64,000 bases of DNA from Parabacteroides massiliensis (GCF_900155425.1 NZ_LT700190.1:603386-667385), one strand, 5' to 3'. Counted from the stretch's first letter, positions 9,408 through 17,757 are shown. The notes: a model not told the origin generated them from the sequence alone. Made by a program: numbers and translations.

Positions 9408-11231
9408 TTATTTTTTTTCTAATATCTTTCTTATTTCCGCTCTCATCTCCCTGATTGCAGTCGTTTCGACCTTCGGTTCTTTTGCCAGCACGGTTTCGGC
9501 GGCAGCCCGCAACTTATCCGCTTGGTAGAACTCCGGCTCAGCATACAGCTTGGCTAACAGATAGTAAGGGTACAACCTCTCCGGCAGTATCCTGATAGCC
9601 CGGAGCAGTTCCCTCTCCGCCTGCCGGTAATCTCCGGCCGCCTGCCGGTTCTTGGCGATCATGTACCGGATCATCGGATCTCCGCTCAACCGCTTCGCCC
9701 GTTCCAATGCCTGTATCGCCTCCATGTATTGTCCCGTCTTGCCAAGGTATTGCGCCTCTTCGAACAAAAATTCCGGTTTATGCTTCAACTTGTCATGCAA
9801 GTCTTTATAATCTTCCGCAACCGATTCATACGCCTTGTTATGATAGATCGTCTGCATCCGTCCCCACCGTTTGTACGCTTCATATTGCCCTCCCTGCAAA
9901 ATGAACAGGCAGACCGAAGCAAGCGACAGCAGGCTGATCATAGAAATATGCCATGCCGGTGATGCAGGCAGGGCGGATGATCGTGCCTGCGTGCCCTCTT
10001 CCGTCACGCATATCGCCCCCAAAAACACCAGCGCCACCCAAAACGACGGCAACTGCAACGGATAGGACGACATCGCGAACACAGCTAACGCCAAGATGCC
10101 ACCGGCAGCCCCGTTCTGCCTGTTCCGGATTCCCAAGTACACCATGCTTCCCAACCACGCCACGAACACAATCAATCCTCCGATCCCCTGTTCCAGACCG
10201 ATCTGCAGGTATTCATTGAACGCATATTCGGGACATCCCGCCACCAGTTTCTCCCGCTCTGTCGCGGTCCCTGTTGCAAAATACTCGCCTTGCGCCTCTG
10301 CGTATGCCGCCGGGAATCCGCCTAATCCCGTTCCTGCAAACGGCTGTCCGGCAATCGCTTTCCCTGTCACTTTCCACATCAGCAACCGCCCGTCCGCCGA
10401 ATCCCGTTTCATCCCGTAAACCCTGGCAACAGCGCATCCCGCCAATATCGCCGCAATCGCAATAAAAGGGACTGCTGCATTCTTATACCTTATATATACA
10501 GCTTTCGCCTTTTCCCATCCGATCCGTTCCGCCCAGTACACCCATCCGCAAGCCACGACCGCCGCCATCCACGCCGACCGGCTCATCCCGGCGGGCAGGA
10601 CAATCAAGATAGCTCCGACGCATATCCAGGCAAAACAGTGCATCCCCTTTTGAAACTTCAACGCCGTCCACAGGCAAACCGGCAGCACGACCGCCAGATA
10701 TCCGGAATAGGGACCCGGATTAAAGAAAGAGCCCGTCAGCCGGAAAAGCGAATGGTTGGAATAGGCATAGCCATGCAATTGCTGCATGCCCCAAACGGCT
10801 TCGGCCAGCCCGGTGAGCATCAGCACAAACAAGAAGAAGAACTTCAGGCAAGGAGCCTCCGTAAGGAAATAGCGCAGCAAGAACCACAACACAACCAACT
10901 GCCCGCCGAAAAGCAGTTTTTCGGGTTCGGGATCGAGCGGCCAATTGTATGTCGCGAGCGTGATCCCGGCAAACAGGAGCAACAAGACGTCCGGCAACGC
11001 AAACGAAATGCTTTTCCTCCCTCCGAACCATACCGTCACAACCGCCCCAACCGCCATCAGCGCCATCGACAGGTGGAACCAGAAGACTTTCCCCATCACA
11101 ATGCCGCTTGCCAACCCGCTATCGCCGGCAAGCGGCGTGGCGATCAGCATCGCCCCGAAAACGGATGCCAGTACAAACGGGATTCCATGCCGATGTAGTT
11201 TGAATTCCATGCCAGTGTAATTTATTTCCAT
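9408..11231 (-). CDS. O-antigen ligase/polymerase-like membrane protein with C-terminal TPRs
   Basis: 607 aa. Residues about 10-430 are polytopic membrane sequence of the Wzy_C/O-antigen ligase type: many TM helices and a large periplasmic loop around residues 290-350 with G-T-G-L-G-G-F. The last 150 residues or so are soluble and TPR-like (A-L-E-R-A-K-R-L-S-G-D-P-M-I-R-Y and similar helices). The family joins polysaccharide chains to an acceptor at the periplasmic face. It begins 13 nt after lepB, so the two are probably co-transcribed, and both end the NVEALA array. The acceptor here is unknown; a peptide or glycolipid is possible. M1 or M8 could be the start. Confidence 0.75.
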   Translation of the reverse strand: MEINYTGMEFKLHRHGIPFVLASVFGAMLIATPLAGDSGLASGIVMGKVFWFHLSMALMAVGAVVTVWFGGRKSISFALPDVLLLLFAGITLATYNWPLDPEPEKLLFGGQLVVLWFLLRYFLTEAPCLKFFFLFVLMLTGLAEAVWGMQQLHGYAYSNHSLFRLTGSFFNPGPYSGYLAVVLPVCLWTALKFQKGMHCFAWICVGAILIVLPAGMSRSAWMAAVVACGWVYWAERIGWEKAKAVYIRYKNAAVPFIAIAAILAGCAVARVYGMKRDSADGRLLMWKVTGKAIAGQPFAGTGLGGFPAAYAEAQGEYFATGTATEREKLVAGCPEYAFNEYLQIGLEQGIGGLIVFVAWLGSMVYLGIRNRQNGAAGGILALAVFAMSSYPLQLPSFWVALVFLGAICVTEEGTQARSSALPASPAWHISMISLLSLASVCLFILQGGQYEAYKRWGRMQTIYHNKAYESVAEDYKDLHDKLKHKPEFLFEEAQYLGKTGQYMEAIQALERAKRLSGDPMIRYMIAKNRQAAGDYRQAERELLRAIRILPERLYPYYLLAKLYAEPEFYQADKLRAAAETVLAKEPKVETTAIREMRAEIRKILEKK

Positions 11232-11244
11232 GCTTATCCGTTTT

Positions 11245-12111
11245 TTATTCGATTTTCTTCATGAACCGATCCCATCGGAACCGTCCGGTGTAGGGGTCGG
11301 CCGACTTCCAGATAAAGGCCGCCTTGCCGACAATATATTCTTCCGGCAACAAGCCCCAATACCGGGAATCCTGCGAGTTCATGCCTTTGTCGCCCGCCAT
11401 GAAGTAGTAATTCTTTTGGAAACAATAGTCCTGCATCGGTTTCCCATTCAGATAGACCGTTGAATCCCTGTATTCTATTACTGTTTTTTGTTCATAGGCG
11501 ATCAACTTGCGATATAAAGCATAGTTTGTGCGGTTCATTTTGATCCGATCGCCGGCTTTCGGGATATAGAGCGGCCCGAAATTCCGAATATTCCAGTTCA
11601 AGATCGAGTCAAACGGGAACGCCTTATAGACACCGTCCGGGAACTCTCCCGGCAACGTCCGCCCGATCCGTTCCTGCGAGTCCGTGTTTCCGAGCGGTTC
11701 CGCCATCCCGTTTATCCGGAACTTCCCGTTTCGTATGGAAAGCGTGTCGCCCGGCAATCCGATACACCGTTTGATGTAGTATTTCAAGATGTGCATCTCG
11801 ACCTTGTCCCAACCGTTGGGATGCGGGAAGTTGAAGACCAGCACATCGCCCCGCTTTACTTTCCGGAATCCCGGCATGCGGTGTATCTCGGTCTGTTCCA
11901 GCCGCAACGTCGCGTTGAGGTCGAACAGCCGTGCGCCGAGTGTCGGTTTCCAGACCGCCACAAAGTCCCCTTCCGTCAGTTCCGGCTCCATTGAGTCGCT
12001 GGGGATGCGGAAGGAGGCGAGGAGGAAGACTTGGACGAAAACCCAAAGCACAACCAGTCCCGCCAAGACGAGAAATAGAGTCAATAATATGTCAATCCAT
12101 CGTTTCACCAT
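11245..12111 (-). CDS. lepB: signal peptidase I
   Basis: A 288-aa inner-membrane serine/lysine protease that removes Sec signal peptides. One N-terminal TM helix (residues 8-33) is followed by box B R-I-P-S-D-S-M-E-P with catalytic Ser40, and box D Y-Y-I-K-R-C-I-G-L-P-G-D with catalytic Lys114. Box E is G-D-K-G-M-N-S-Q-D-S-R-Y-W-G, with Lys in place of the usual Asn. Its place between the transglutaminase-like gene and the ligase/TPR gene, in an operon of short exported peptides, suggests a dedicated or extra peptidase; whether a housekeeping lepB exists elsewhere cannot be seen here. Confidence 0.92.
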   Translation of the reverse strand: MVKRWIDILLTLFLVLAGLVVLWVFVQVFLLASFRIPSDSMEPELTEGDFVAVWKPTLGARLFDLNATLRLEQTEIHRMPGFRKVKRGDVLVFNFPHPNGWDKVEMHILKYYIKRCIGLPGDTLSIRNGKFRINGMAEPLGNTDSQERIGRTLPGEFPDGVYKAFPFDSILNWNIRNFGPLYIPKAGDRIKMNRTNYALYRKLIAYEQKTVIEYRDSTVYLNGKPMQDYCFQKNYYFMAGDKGMNSQDSRYWGLLPEEYIVGKAAFIWKSADPYTGRFRWDRFMKKIE

Positions 12112-12147
12112 CTACAATATATTATATCCGGGTTGCAACAATCATTT

Positions 12148-12236
12148 TTAGGGAGTCGGAACAGGTGATTCCCAACCTTTTTATTCTTTAACTCCCAATT
12201 TATTACTTTTACCGTTATCTCCTTCTTTATTAATTA
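12148..12236 (-). repeat. R1 intergenic block, copy 1 (before lepB)
   Basis: On the minus strand this contains GGTTGGGAATCACCTG (12162-12177), preceded by an A/T-rich stretch with AATAAAGAAGGAG and followed by ACTCCCTAAAAAT. The same words recur at 15795-15875 and 17575-17676, where they form the leaders of two NVEALA genes. The two copies at 12160-12236 and 17599-17676 align over about 75 bp. Here no peptide gene follows, so it may mark a deleted one. Confidence 0.6.
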
Positions 12237-14276
12237 CCACCACACCTGTTTGCCGTTTTCATAAGTAAATGGCCTATGCTCTTTTCCTCGTGTATGATTA
12301 TGAATACGGAATAAAGCATTTTGGGGTATGCTATGAAACAGCAGTCTGTTCTCTTTACCATATTGCCGACCTAATGAAATCCATTTCTTGTCCCAATAGA
12401 ATAATTCATATAATTCTCCCGTAACAATTCTATTGTCATCGCTCCTTGGGTAAAACTCGACTTTTTCAATTGTATAAGGTTTACCGAAGTCGAAAACGAT
12501 ATATTGTCGTTTCTCCGCTCTATCAGGTTGATAGAATGTGACTCTGTCTCCATCGATAACGTTTTCGAGTTTATTGTCACTTATTCCTTTTGTTCCTGTC
12601 AGTTTACCTTCCAGCAATTGTCGGTTCTCTCCGAATATTTTTATTTCTGCAATGGAATAGGAATCCTGAAAATCCGGCGTATTTTGAAAATCACAAACCA
12701 AATAGCGGTATTTCATGTTTGTCTGAATCTTGAAACTGTCTTCATAAAAAGGCAGTTTCTCAATCGTATATACATGTAGACTGTCAGATAAATCTTTATT
12801 ATTGCAAACAGAAAAACGGGTTCCGATTGTCCCTGCAGCTTGCAATGCCGTATGCTGGCGGTATGGCATTTTTGAGTAGAAAGTTGCAGACATTTTCTTT
12901 TTATCAGTATCTTGTGAAAAATAGTTTAATTCTCCATTCTCTTTGATAATAAAAGCATCTCCTGCCGGAAAAATTACTCCGTTTTTGTAATAAGCCGGTA
13001 AGTAAAGCACATTCACTCCGACTTTTGTAAATAAGGCCTGCTTTTTTCTTGGAATGCTCCAACATACCGGAATCCAATTGCCATTGTCGTAACAGCATAA
13101 ATAGACATATTCTTTTTCGTGTTTCTCGTTCCATAGAGGGATTTTGATGTCCTTGCATACGATGTATTTGTCTGTAATGTCCTCTATCCCTGGATTTTTA
13201 AAGAAATCAGGAATATCCTCTTTTGCCTTGAGAGCCAGGCTGTTTTGTTGTATCTCATAATTAATCCTGTATACCTTTGGGATCGTTCTACAGTATTGTA
13301 TGGAAACATTGGAAAGTGTATCTTTTACTGCCGGGCTATAGGTGTTTTTCCAAAATATATTGTCGACCAATATATCACTATCAGAAAAATATGGCCTTTG
13401 GGTATTATCGTATAATATCTCAATGTGTTCATCTCCGATTATTTCCGTCCAAAAATGGGGGGAATTGGCATTACCCCAGTTGGGGAAAGTATTTAAAACT
13501 GCCGGAATGCCGTTTGCCCGTAATGCTGCGATTTTATAAATATTAGCTTCCAGACAGGTCCCAATCTGCGCTTTTGCAAGATTTTCAAAGGTTGTGGGAA
13601 GTAGTCCTTTATGCTTTAGTGAAAAAAGCCCCCAGTTTTGGATGAATGTCTTATCTATATCATCAGAAATAATTTTGCCGATCTCTTTATAAGATTTATG
13701 GCAAACGGAATCTCTTAATATTGCATATTTCTGTTCAAAGAAATCCGAAGCCTGTTCCCAATAACAGTTGTTTGTTGTATAAGGGAGGATGTATTTGCAA
13801 AATGTCTCAAAGTCAATGTCTTTACACCATTGATATTGTTGCCATATATGGAAGCAATTGTTGATGTGGCGGATTAGAAAATCAGCAGATATATGCTGGA
13901 GGTCTGACTGATATTGGGGATGTGACTGCCTATTGGGATATAAACGTTCGATGCTATCACAAATAGTATATTGGACACTGTTTTTGTAGCATCCATATAT
14001 TTCAAAGTGATCAGCCAGAGCATCAAAATAAAGTTGAGACTTCTTTATGGAATTCTTATCTACGGTTTGCTTCCCAAGCATATTCTTAATAAGAAAAGAA
14101 GAGGCTGTAAATTTTTGGGGGGCATCTTGATATTGATCCAAAACACACTTTAACTGCTGCTCATTTTTATCAGCAAATTTAAATGCATGAGTTAAAGCCC
14201 GGTCTTTGTATCCGCTACAAGAGGACAGGAAAAAAAGCAGAGGTGCAAGAAGTCTTACTAACTTATTTTGATCCAT
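12234..14276 (-). CDS. transglutaminase-like lipoprotein with C-terminal discoidin-like domain
   Basis: 680 aa. A lipoprotein signal has the F-L-S-S-C lipobox (Cys20). Residues about 25-160 form a helical N-terminal region. A transglutaminase-core fold follows, with G-T-C-L-E-A-N (Cys241), P-H-F-W-T-E (His274) and a following E-I-L-Y-D (Asp290) as the likely triad. The final 150 residues resemble an F5/8 type C beta-sandwich. Such lipoproteins are secreted, and the papain-like fold can cross-link, cleave or amidate. The gene follows a propeller gene by 23 nt in the NVEALA array. Related truncated N-termini occur at 21150-21398 and 15885-15929. No substrate can be read from sequence. Confidence 0.75.
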   Translation of the reverse strand: MDQNKLVRLLAPLLFFLSSCSGYKDRALTHAFKFADKNEQQLKCVLDQYQDAPQKFTASSFLIKNMLGKQTVDKNSIKKSQLYFDALADHFEIYGCYKNSVQYTICDSIERLYPNRQSHPQYQSDLQHISADFLIRHINNCFHIWQQYQWCKDIDFETFCKYILPYTTNNCYWEQASDFFEQKYAILRDSVCHKSYKEIGKIISDDIDKTFIQNWGLFSLKHKGLLPTTFENLAKAQIGTCLEANIYKIAALRANGIPAVLNTFPNWGNANSPHFWTEIIGDEHIEILYDNTQRPYFSDSDILVDNIFWKNTYSPAVKDTLSNVSIQYCRTIPKVYRINYEIQQNSLALKAKEDIPDFFKNPGIEDITDKYIVCKDIKIPLWNEKHEKEYVYLCCYDNGNWIPVCWSIPRKKQALFTKVGVNVLYLPAYYKNGVIFPAGDAFIIKENGELNYFSQDTDKKKMSATFYSKMPYRQHTALQAAGTIGTRFSVCNNKDLSDSLHVYTIEKLPFYEDSFKIQTNMKYRYLVCDFQNTPDFQDSYSIAEIKIFGENRQLLEGKLTGTKGISDNKLENVIDGDRVTFYQPDRAEKRQYIVFDFGKPYTIEKVEFYPRSDDNRIVTGELYELFYWDKKWISLGRQYGKENRLLFHSIPQNALFRIHNHTRGKEHRPFTYENGKQVWW

Positions 14277-14299
14277 TTTTTCTTTGAGATGATGAATAT

Positions 14300-15403
14300 T
14301 TACTTTTTTGTAAGATTTGGAATTATATCGTTTAGAATAGAACTGATGTTATAACGATAAAATTCATCTGTTGGACCATCTAATGTATATAGATATTTAT
14401 TTCTTAAGTCAAAATCGAATGACGTAATGAAACGATTCACTTTTATTTCAGCAATAGGTTCGCCTTCCCAATTGAACAGTTGGATTATAGGGAGTGATTT
14501 TCTTGTCGTTTGAAATGTTTTTTTATCATCCCCAATACGGAGGACTGCAAAAAAATCATTATATGTTCGTACAGCCCCGTATGTATAAATTCTCATCCAT
14601 TGTATTTTATTTTCTATGGAGCCGATATTATCCAATTTGTCGCCAACGCAAATGGTTTTCTGTAATTCACCCATACAAGAAAAAAGATTGATTTGGTTCA
14701 AAGTGATAGGAGCTTCAACTATAATATCTTTCTTGGGGTGTTTAACGGTGATAGAAGAAATAATATTAAAATCCTCTCCTTTGGCTACTTGAGCTTTGTT
14801 TAATCGGTCAAACTTTATGGGAGTTTCTTTTTCCCCATGATTCAGGATATATCTTAATTGTTGTGTCTGTTCGTTTGCAATCTCTTTACAATAAAAAATA
14901 CCATCGTCTATTATTGCAAAGTCAAAAAGAAACGGAGGAAGGTTGTCTTTAGTCAATTCCAATATGTTTTCTTGTGTACTAAATGAATCGTCAACATTCA
15001 TTTTATACAATCTGCCAGTTTGAAAATCATAAATATATGCAATTAATAGATCCTTTTCTCTTTGGAATGAAGAGTTTATTATATCGGGAGAATATATAAA
15101 TTCATTTGGTCCTTGCCCTTGTTTGATGAAAGATCCTTTAAAGGATAAATCGTCTGCTAAAAAGAAAGACCAAAATCCATTTTTGTCATTAGTGCTTACA
15201 ATTAGGAGGGAATCAACAATTCGAAATTGTTTCATACCGATCAAATCCCAATCCACTAATTTTTCATTGGACAAAGTGTATGATTTAGGGAACGAATGTA
15301 CATATTCGATTTTATCAAAAGCCATGATTTTAGATGGATTGGATGATTCATGGCAACCTATCAGCATGGTAAAAACAAAGAATAAGTAAAATATTTTTTT
15401 CAT
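14300..15403 (-). CDS. 6-bladed beta-propeller lipoprotein (propeller C)
   Basis: About 367 aa from the ATG at 15403; the open frame extends upstream only from a TTG. The signal M-K-K-I-F-Y-L-F-F-V-F-T-M-L-I-G-C is lipoprotein-type. Repeated four-stranded blade sequences follow, with the family loop G-Q-G-P-N-E-F. This matches the TolB-like 6-bladed propeller lipoproteins (BF3164-like / PF17170-type) that are frequent in Bacteroidales and usually lie beside NVEALA genes. The function of the family is not established; binding of a peptide or glycan is the usual guess. It lies between NVEALA peptide 1 and the transglutaminase-like gene. Confidence 0.75.
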   Translation of the reverse strand: MKKIFYLFFVFTMLIGCHESSNPSKIMAFDKIEYVHSFPKSYTLSNEKLVDWDLIGMKQFRIVDSLLIVSTNDKNGFWSFFLADDLSFKGSFIKQGQGPNEFIYSPDIINSSFQREKDLLIAYIYDFQTGRLYKMNVDDSFSTQENILELTKDNLPPFLFDFAIIDDGIFYCKEIANEQTQQLRYILNHGEKETPIKFDRLNKAQVAKGEDFNIISSITVKHPKKDIIVEAPITLNQINLFSCMGELQKTICVGDKLDNIGSIENKIQWMRIYTYGAVRTYNDFFAVLRIGDDKKTFQTTRKSLPIIQLFNWEGEPIAEIKVNRFITSFDFDLRNKYLYTLDGPTDEFYRYNISSILNDIIPNLTKK

Positions 15404-15513
15404 GATAAGAAAATGTAAATAAGAGTATTTCAATAAATATCAGTGAATTGTAATTAGCTTTATTTCTTTACAAATATTTTTTATTTGTTCCGCCTATGTT
15501 TTGAGTTAAAATA

Positions 15514-15783
15514 TTAATTACACTCCCCTGTACCTGAGAACCATGAATTGGTAGAGTCTGCTATATATGTACAAGTTGAACAATATAAAATTTTACTACC
15601 TGGCTGTGTCGTAATGGAATTGTAGCATTTCCCTGTTCCAGATTCTTCTCCGCTTGCGAGAGCTTCTATGTTGGCCAATGCCAAATCAGATAGTTCAACA
15701 TTCTGTTTGTTCTGCTGATAGTTCCAGCCTGCTGCTACGGCGATTGCAGCAAAAGCGATTACGCCGATAATTTTCTTTCCCAT
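15514..15783 (-). CDS. NVEALA-family leader peptide (peptide 1)
   Basis: 89 aa. An uncleaved-looking or Sec-type hydrophobic N-terminus (residues 5-19) is followed by a charged linker and the conserved leader L-S-D-L-A-L-A-N-I-E-A-L-A-S-G-E (31-46), characteristic of the Bacteroidetes NVEALA family (PF14055). The core holds Cys53, Cys68, Cys71 and Cys88 (C-x14-C-x2-C-x16-C, with Y-C-S-T-C). The leader resembles that of the broken peptide at 17262-17537 almost throughout. It is probably exported and processed near the A-S-G-E site (inference from the GG-like motif). The gene is preceded by an R1 block. Confidence 0.85.
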   Translation of the reverse strand: MGKKIIGVIAFAAIAVAAGWNYQQNKQNVELSDLALANIEALASGEESGTGKCYNSITTQPGSKILYCSTCTYIADSTNSWFSGTGECN

Positions 15784-15794
15784 GTTACATTTAT

Positions 15795-15875
15795 TTTTAG
15801 GGAGTTTATACTATATTTGTTTTGAATCTTTCTCCCGGTATCATTTTCCAAGACAGGTGATTCCCAACCATAGCA
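15795..15875 (-). repeat. R1 intergenic block, copy 2 (leader of NVEALA peptide 1)
   Basis: The minus strand contains GGTTGGGAATCACCTG (15854-15869), then ATGATACCG and ACTCCCTAAAAAT just ahead of the NVEALA ATG at 15783. These words are shared with the other two R1 copies. Confidence 0.6.
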
Positions 15876-15884
15876 CATGAAGTT

Positions 15885-15929
15885 TTATGAATTGAATAAA
15901 TTGATTAAAAAGATTAGATATAATTTCAT
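15885..15929 (-). pseudogene. 14-codon remnant of a transglutaminase-like lipoprotein
   Basis: An ATG overlapping the stop of the preceding propeller gene (ATGA overlap) opens M-K-L-Y-L-I-F-L-I-N-L-F-N-S and then a stop. In the duplicate at 21356-22435 the same start continues through the lipobox Cys into transglutaminase-like N-terminal sequence. Here the homology stops exactly at the edge of the 1,080-bp repeat (15887), so only the signal peptide is left. Confidence 0.6.
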
Positions 15930-16966
15930 GGCAAATCATATATCAATAGGGCTTCTTTTTGGGCATTAAACCCGACCATTCGTTTATCATTTTGGTCTAC
16001 GGCGTAGATAATAGGTGAAATATCAAACGAATAAGTCCGAACCAAAGTGCCTTCATTATTATAAACTTCTATCACATCCCCTTTATATTGCCCTTTGATA
16101 AATTCATTTGTTGTTTTATTGCGATACAAGGCGTAATAAAAATTCTTTGTTGCAAAAATATTTGCATAATAATACTTATTATCGGCATTTGGACCAATTG
16201 TTATACTTGGTTTTCTGTTATCCTTTTTTACGACATGAATAACATTTCCGTTTAAATCCATAAAATCTATTTGATCTTTATATGAATAGGCATAAGCCAT
16301 ACTTTCTGAAGAAACAGCCAAGTGCCCTTTGTTTGAATAAAAAAAACTTTCACGGTGGTCATCTTTTTCGAATTTCCTTAAAAGTTTTTGCTTATTATTA
16401 TTTAAATCAAGGCTCTTTAATTGTAGATCAAAAATATCATTAAATATAAGTCGGGTTGAATCTATAAATGCAATATCATTCATGGGGTTTCCATTTTGTG
16501 GTATTTTGTATTTTTCATGCAAGACGAAATTATTCCCATCAAACGTGTAAGTGATAAACGTAGAAAGCCGGTCGAAACCACCGATGATTGCTTTGTCTGA
16601 AGTTGTATTGCATAAAATTGGTAACATCAGATCCAAAGGGCCTTCTCCTTTTTTTCCAAAGCTTGATTTTAAAGTTAAAGGACTATCTCCATAAATATGG
16701 ATCAAAGTATCCGCTTTTACACTTGCAATAACAAAAAAATCACCAATAGAACTTATCTTTATGACATCAAATATTTCATTGGGATAGAATATTTCAGCAC
16801 GCAGTAAGTTTGTGTTTCCCTCTAATTCCTTTTCTTGTTTGTTTTCTGTTTTTTGATAGTGGCAAGAAAATTGAAAAAATATCAATAAATAGTATAAATA
16901 TTTCATATATATTAACTGTTAAAATTATGACTTATATAGAATAAGGACTAAAATTATTGGTAATCA
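15887..16966 (-). repeat. 1,080-bp direct repeat, copy 1
   Basis: This segment matches 21356-22435 in the same orientation and at the same length, with about five single-base differences that I could find. It carries a complete propeller gene, its upstream 60 bp and the first codons of a transglutaminase-like gene. Homology stops sharply on both sides. Confidence 0.9.
15926..16906 (-). CDS. 6-bladed beta-propeller lipoprotein (propeller B, copy 1)
   Basis: 326 aa. The signal M-K-Y-L-Y-Y-L-L-I-F-F-Q-F-S-C ends at the lipobox Cys. Blade-like repeats follow, with the family loop G-K-K-G-E-G-P-L-D and C-terminal A-L-L-I-Y-D-L-P. It is the same family as the propellers at 14300 and 18632. It differs from its duplicate at 21395-22375 at only two residues that I can see (G versus E near residue 30, G versus D in T-I-[GD]-P-N-A-D). 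Its stop overlaps the start of a transglutaminase remnant, indicating former translational coupling. It follows NVEALA peptide 2 by 88 nt. Confidence 0.78.
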   Translation of the reverse strand: MKYLYYLLIFFQFSCHYQKTENKQEKELEGNTNLLRAEIFYPNEIFDVIKISSIGDFFVIASVKADTLIHIYGDSPLTLKSSFGKKGEGPLDLMLPILCNTTSDKAIIGGFDRLSTFITYTFDGNNFVLHEKYKIPQNGNPMNDIAFIDSTRLIFNDIFDLQLKSLDLNNNKQKLLRKFEKDDHRESFFYSNKGHLAVSSESMAYAYSYKDQIDFMDLNGNVIHVVKKDNRKPSITIGPNADNKYYYANIFATKNFYYALYRNKTTNEFIKGQYKGDVIEVYNNEGTLVRTYSFDISPIIYAVDQNDKRMVGFNAQKEALLIYDLP

Positions 16967-16994
16967 ATACTATAATCCTTATCTATATAATGCT

Positions 16995-17249
16995 TTATAA
17001 ACAAATACTTTCATTATTCCAGCTGGTCGCATAAAGCAATTGGCATCCTCCACAATACCTTATGTAATTACCTAATCCAGATCCGCTACTTGATATATAT
17101 TTATAGCAGTGCGTGGTAATATTCCCTGATTCCCCTTGAGCCAATGCTTCTATGTTAGCTAAAGTCAAGTCGTCTAATCTATCTTTGTTTATGTGAGAAT
17201 TGATAAAACAACTAACAATTATAAATGCTGATAAAAATAATTTCTTCAT
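16995..17249 (-). CDS. NVEALA-family leader peptide (peptide 2)
   Basis: 84 aa. The hydrophobic N-terminus (M-K-K-L-F-L-S-A-F-I-I-V-S-C) is followed by the leader motif L-D-D-L-T-L-A-N-I-E-A-L-A-Q-G-E (25-40). The core has Cys48, Cys66, Cys69 and Cys83 (C-x17-C-x2-C-x13-C; R-Y-C-G-G-C), the same spacing as the broken peptide upstream. It starts 12 nt after that gene, with an AAAGATAAAGAG ribosome-binding region. It is predicted to be an exported, disulfide-forming peptide; this is inference. Confidence 0.83.
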   Translation of the reverse strand: MKKLFLSAFIIVSCFINSHINKDRLDDLTLANIEALAQGESGNITTHCYKYISSSGSGLGNYIRYCGGCQLLYATSWNNESICL

Positions 17250-17261
17250 GACTCTTTATCT

Positions 17262-17537
17262 TTAAAATTGTAGGCAATAACTTGTATCCCAATATGAAAA
17301 GCCTAAAATATATCTACATTCTCCACAATATAGAATATAATCGTTTGGAAAAACATGGTCGTATTGGATATTTTGATAACATACTCCTCCTTGTCCCCAT
17401 TCTCCTAGTGCTAAAGCCTCGATATTTTTTTAAGACAAGTCAGACAGTTCAACTTCTTGTTTGTTCTGCTGGTAGTTCCAGCTTGCTGCTATGCTGATCG
17501 TAACAAAAGCGATTACGGTAAAAAATTTCTTCTCCAT
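17262..17537 (-). pseudogene. NVEALA-family leader peptide interrupted by a stop codon (peptide 3)
   Basis: The minus strand from ATG at 17537 encodes M-E-K-K-F-F-T-V-I-A-F up to V-E-L-S-D-L-S. Then a TAA at codon 36 (17430-17432) is followed in frame by K-N-I-E-A-L-A-L-G-E and a full core with Cys53, Cys71, Cys74 and Cys88, ending in C-L-Q-F-stop. Compared with peptide 1 (L-S-D-L-A-L-A-N-I-E-A-L-A), the stop replaces a Leu; TTA to TAA is one base change. Frame and length are otherwise intact, pointing to a recent nonsense mutation, a sequencing error or, less likely, recoding. Confidence 0.8.
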
Positions 17538-17574
17538 TTTGATATTATTTTATTATTTATTATTAATTGTGGCT

Positions 17575-17676
17575 CTTTCGTTCGGTATCATTTCTCGAAA
17601 CAGGTGATTCCCAACCCTTTTGTTCTTTACTTTAAATTTACTACTTTTGTCGTTACCTCCTTCTTTATTAGTTATT
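17575..17676 (-). repeat. R1 intergenic block, copy 3 (leader of NVEALA peptide 3)
   Basis: This is the longest R1 copy. The minus strand has AATAAAGAAGGAGG, then an A-rich stretch, then GGTTGGGAATCACCTG (17601-17616) and ATGATACCG. The first part aligns with 12160-12236 and the last part with 15835-15870. Confidence 0.6.
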
Positions 17677-17682
17677 GAATGA

Positions 17683-17747
17683 GGGAAAGTCCGGGAGTTT
17701 CTGCTAACGTTTGTGAGTCAGTAGGCAGAGACTCCTTTCTTTTTCCC
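17683..17747 (-). promoter_or_regulatory. long intercistronic hairpin
   Basis: On the minus strand GGAGTCTCTGC pairs with GCAGAAACTCC (one mismatch) around a 20-nt loop, with outer GGGAAA/TTTCCC pairing. It lies just after the DUF1573 gene stop. No T-run follows on the minus strand, so it may be an RNA-stability or attenuation structure rather than a classic terminator. Confidence 0.5.
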
Positions 17748-17757
17748 GTTAATAGCT

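Noticed and set aside
10638-11198. 186-codon Gln/Arg-rich frame opposite the ligase gene
   Set aside because: Reverse-complement shadow of TM-rich coding sequence.
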